From NCBI GenBank assembly GCA_029934835.1, contig JAOZLL010000012.1, forward strand, positions 1-43,638: a stretch of DNA of 43,638 bases, in the 5' to 3' direction. The notes under the pieces were generated by a model, which was not told the DNA's origin, did not search any database, and worked only from the letters and a program-made list of their open reading frames with translations. Shown piece by piece: positions 42,391 through 43,638 of the stretch. The position numbers and the translations under genes are program-made. The stretch's first letter is position 1, and the number at the start of each line of letters is the position of its first letter. Source of the stretch: Flavobacteriaceae bacterium (GTDB lineage: Bacteria > Bacteroidota > Bacteroidia > Flavobacteriales > Flavobacteriaceae).

Positions 42391-42855
42391 TTATTCCAAG
42401 GTGAATTTAGTAACGGAATCTGGCACTAATGACGAAATGTCACCATTGTGTCGATATACATCTCGTACTATACTTGAACTTATAAAAGCCGTATTGGCAC
42501 TAGTCAATAGAAATACTGTTTCTATTCCAGACAAATTTCTATTGGTTTGCGCAATGGCTTTTTCAAACTCAAAATCAGCTGGATTCCGTAGACCTCTTAA
42601 GATATAGTCTGCATCAATTTCTTTGCAATAATTTATGGTTAAACCTTCGTAGGTTTGCACTTTAACCTTTTTATTAGTAGCAAAAGTATCTTTGATAAAT
42701 TGTAAACGTTGTTCTAAACTAAATAAGTACTTCTTGTCGTTATTGATACCGATGGCTATAACAATTTCATCAAACAAATCCATTGCTCTGTTAATGATAT
42801 CTACATGTCCTAATGTTATGGGATCAAATGATCCTGGAAATATGGCTCGTTTCAT
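42391..42855 (-). CDS. coaD: Phosphopantetheine adenylyltransferase
   Basis: A 154-residue enzyme of coenzyme A synthesis (4'-phosphopantetheine + ATP to dephospho-CoA). The nucleotidyltransferase signature GSFDPITLGH is at 8-17 with His17, the RGLRNPADFEFE block near 89-100, and ISSSIVRD near the end. Third gene of a minus-strand group ddl - small membrane protein - coaD, a common flavobacterial order. Confidence 0.95.
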   Translation of the reverse strand: MKRAIFPGSFDPITLGHVDIINRAMDLFDEIVIAIGINNDKKYLFSLEQRLQFIKDTFATNKKVKVQTYEGLTINYCKEIDADYILRGLRNPADFEFEKAIAQTNRNLSGIETVFLLTSANTAFISSSIVRDVYRHNGDISSLVPDSVTKFTLE

Positions 42856-42859
42856 ATGT

Positions 42860-43195
42860 TTAAATTTTATTTTTTAGCGGTAACATACGGTGTTCGCTAT
42901 TAATCATTCCATTGTATGTCAGAATTTGACATGCTCGTTTCATTTTTTTACCTGTTATATCTGATGATGCCATTACTTGTGCGTTAAACTTATCTGTCCC
43001 AATTTTTGTTCGAACTCTTTCTGCAAAATAAACACCAATAACAAAACCTAAAATCGCTATAAGAATTCCTAGAAATATTCCTAAAAGTGATTTCTCCAAA
43101 GAAATATATACAAATCCACCAAGAATCATAGTAATTAATACTGGTGAAATAAAATTTCGCAACCATCCTAATATAGCAATCAACTTTTCAATCAT
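42860..43195 (-). CDS. Small membrane protein between ddl and coaD
   Basis: A 111-residue protein with two hydrophobic segments (about 14-32 and 35-56) in the first half and a basic C-terminal half (VRTKIGTDKFNAQ). No family recognised. It directly abuts the end of ddl and lies 4 bp before coaD, so it is almost certainly in the same transcript. Confidence 0.7.
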   Translation of the reverse strand: MIEKLIAILGWLRNFISPVLITMILGGFVYISLEKSLLGIFLGILIAILGFVIGVYFAERVRTKIGTDKFNAQVMASSDITGKKMKRACQILTYNGMINSEHRMLPLKNKI

Positions 43196-43638
43196 TTAAT
43201 TTGAATATTTTGGTAAAGCAGTTTCCACTTCATTTCCAAACAAGTCTTTTAAAGAAATTCCTGCTTTATTTGCTTGTTGTGGTAATATACTTTCTGTTGT
43301 TATCCCTGGTACCATATTTATTTCTATAAAGTGTGGAATCCCATTTTTAAAAATATATTCTGCTCTAGAAAAGCTTTTTAGTCGTAAGGTTCGATACACT
43401 TTTTCGGCTATTTCTCGAACCTGATTTTCTTGTTCTTTGCTAATCCTAGCAGGTGTTATTTCTTGTGATTTACCTAAATATTTAGCTTCAAAATCGAAGA
43501 AATCATTTTCTGATATAATTTCTGTTATGGGCAAAACTTTTACTTCCCCTTTATAAGTAATAATACCTACTGAAACTTCTGTACCATCTAAATATTCCTC
43601 AATTAACACTTCGTCATCTTCCTTAAAAGCAACTTCTA
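43196..43638 (-). CDS. ddl: D-alanine--D-alanine ligase, 3' part (cut by window edge)
   Basis: The frame is open to the window end, so this is the C-terminal 147 or so residues of an ATP-grasp enzyme joining two D-alanines for peptidoglycan. VLIEEYLDGTEVSVGI, RAEYIF and the metal/ATP-site block FIEINMVPGITTESILPQQ match Ddl (E-x-N-x-x-P-G-x-T-x-x-S). The usual Asp in R-V-D is Glu here. The GTG at 43607-43609 is internal, not a start: the reading upstream (EVAFKEDDEV) continues the domain. Confidence 0.92.
   Translation of the reverse strand, partial: EVAFKEDDEVLIEEYLDGTEVSVGIITYKGEVKVLPITEIISENDFFDFEAKYLGKSQEITPARISKEQENQVREIAEKVYRTLRLKSFSRAEYIFKNGIPHFIEINMVPGITTESILPQQANKAGISLKDLFGNEVETALPKYSN

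Overview
The window is AT-rich DNA of a member of the Bacteroidota, almost certainly class Flavobacteriia. Four things point there: a gldB/gldC gliding-motility pair beside nadE, many lipoproteins with acidic residues after the lipidated Cys, promoter-like TTG-N(17-23)-TAnnTTTG sequences, and families typical of the group (Omp28-related lipoproteins, DUF6029, an NtrC-type regulator with a sigma-54 promoter). I see no insertion sequence, prophage, CRISPR array, tRNA or rRNA. The only RNA gene is tmRNA.

Layout. 1-3000: a 7-bp tandem repeat, manC and two membrane-protein genes (one DUF389). 3086-5450: a two-gene 2-oxoacid:ferredoxin oxidoreductase with beta and gamma fused. 5644-7474: an unknown probable lipoprotein and a lone XdhC-family gene. 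7612-13873: a divergent six-gene envelope cassette (two Omp28-like thioredoxin-fold lipoproteins and a Cys-rich lipoprotein on the minus strand; TlpA-like thioredoxin, DUF6029 beta-barrel and a small lipoprotein on the plus strand), with strong hairpins at both ends. 13923-18692: gldC, gldB, nadE, a polysaccharide flippase and a DUF58 gene. 18798-20695: trxA and metK, the latter behind a SAM-II type riboswitch. 20889-24156: the LemA/TPM cluster, a MerR regulator and an M23 peptidase. 24482-31034: alaS, then yqhD with two lipoprotein hydrolases. 31194-33589: a translationally coupled glycosyltransferase and DUF7033-type deacetylase-fold gene. 33640-33783: remnant of a small membrane-protein gene. 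33946-37107: an MCE/Mla-type lipid transporter operon. 37658-41749: a soluble histidine kinase, a sigma-54 activator, a four-cysteine small protein and glutamate dehydrogenase. 41947-43638: ssrA, coaD, a small membrane protein and the 3' part of ddl.

How the genes work together. Two modules stand out. In the envelope cassette (7612-13873), three thioredoxin-fold proteins sit with a barrel and a lipoprotein that both carry a C-x-G-G-V-C pair, and with a lipoprotein carrying four extra cysteines; I infer a thiol-disulfide relay and its clients at the outer membrane. In the second module (37658-41749), the kinase and NtrC-type regulator lie just upstream of a good -24/-12 promoter preceded by two direct repeats of an 11-mer. 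That arrangement predicts phosphorylation-dependent sigma-54 control of the four-Cys protein and glutamate dehydrogenase. Several gene starts differ from the longest reading frame (gldB, the M23 peptidase, the DUF7033 gene, the sigma-54 activator); reasons are given in each entry. Family assignments rest on motifs read by eye, without database searches.
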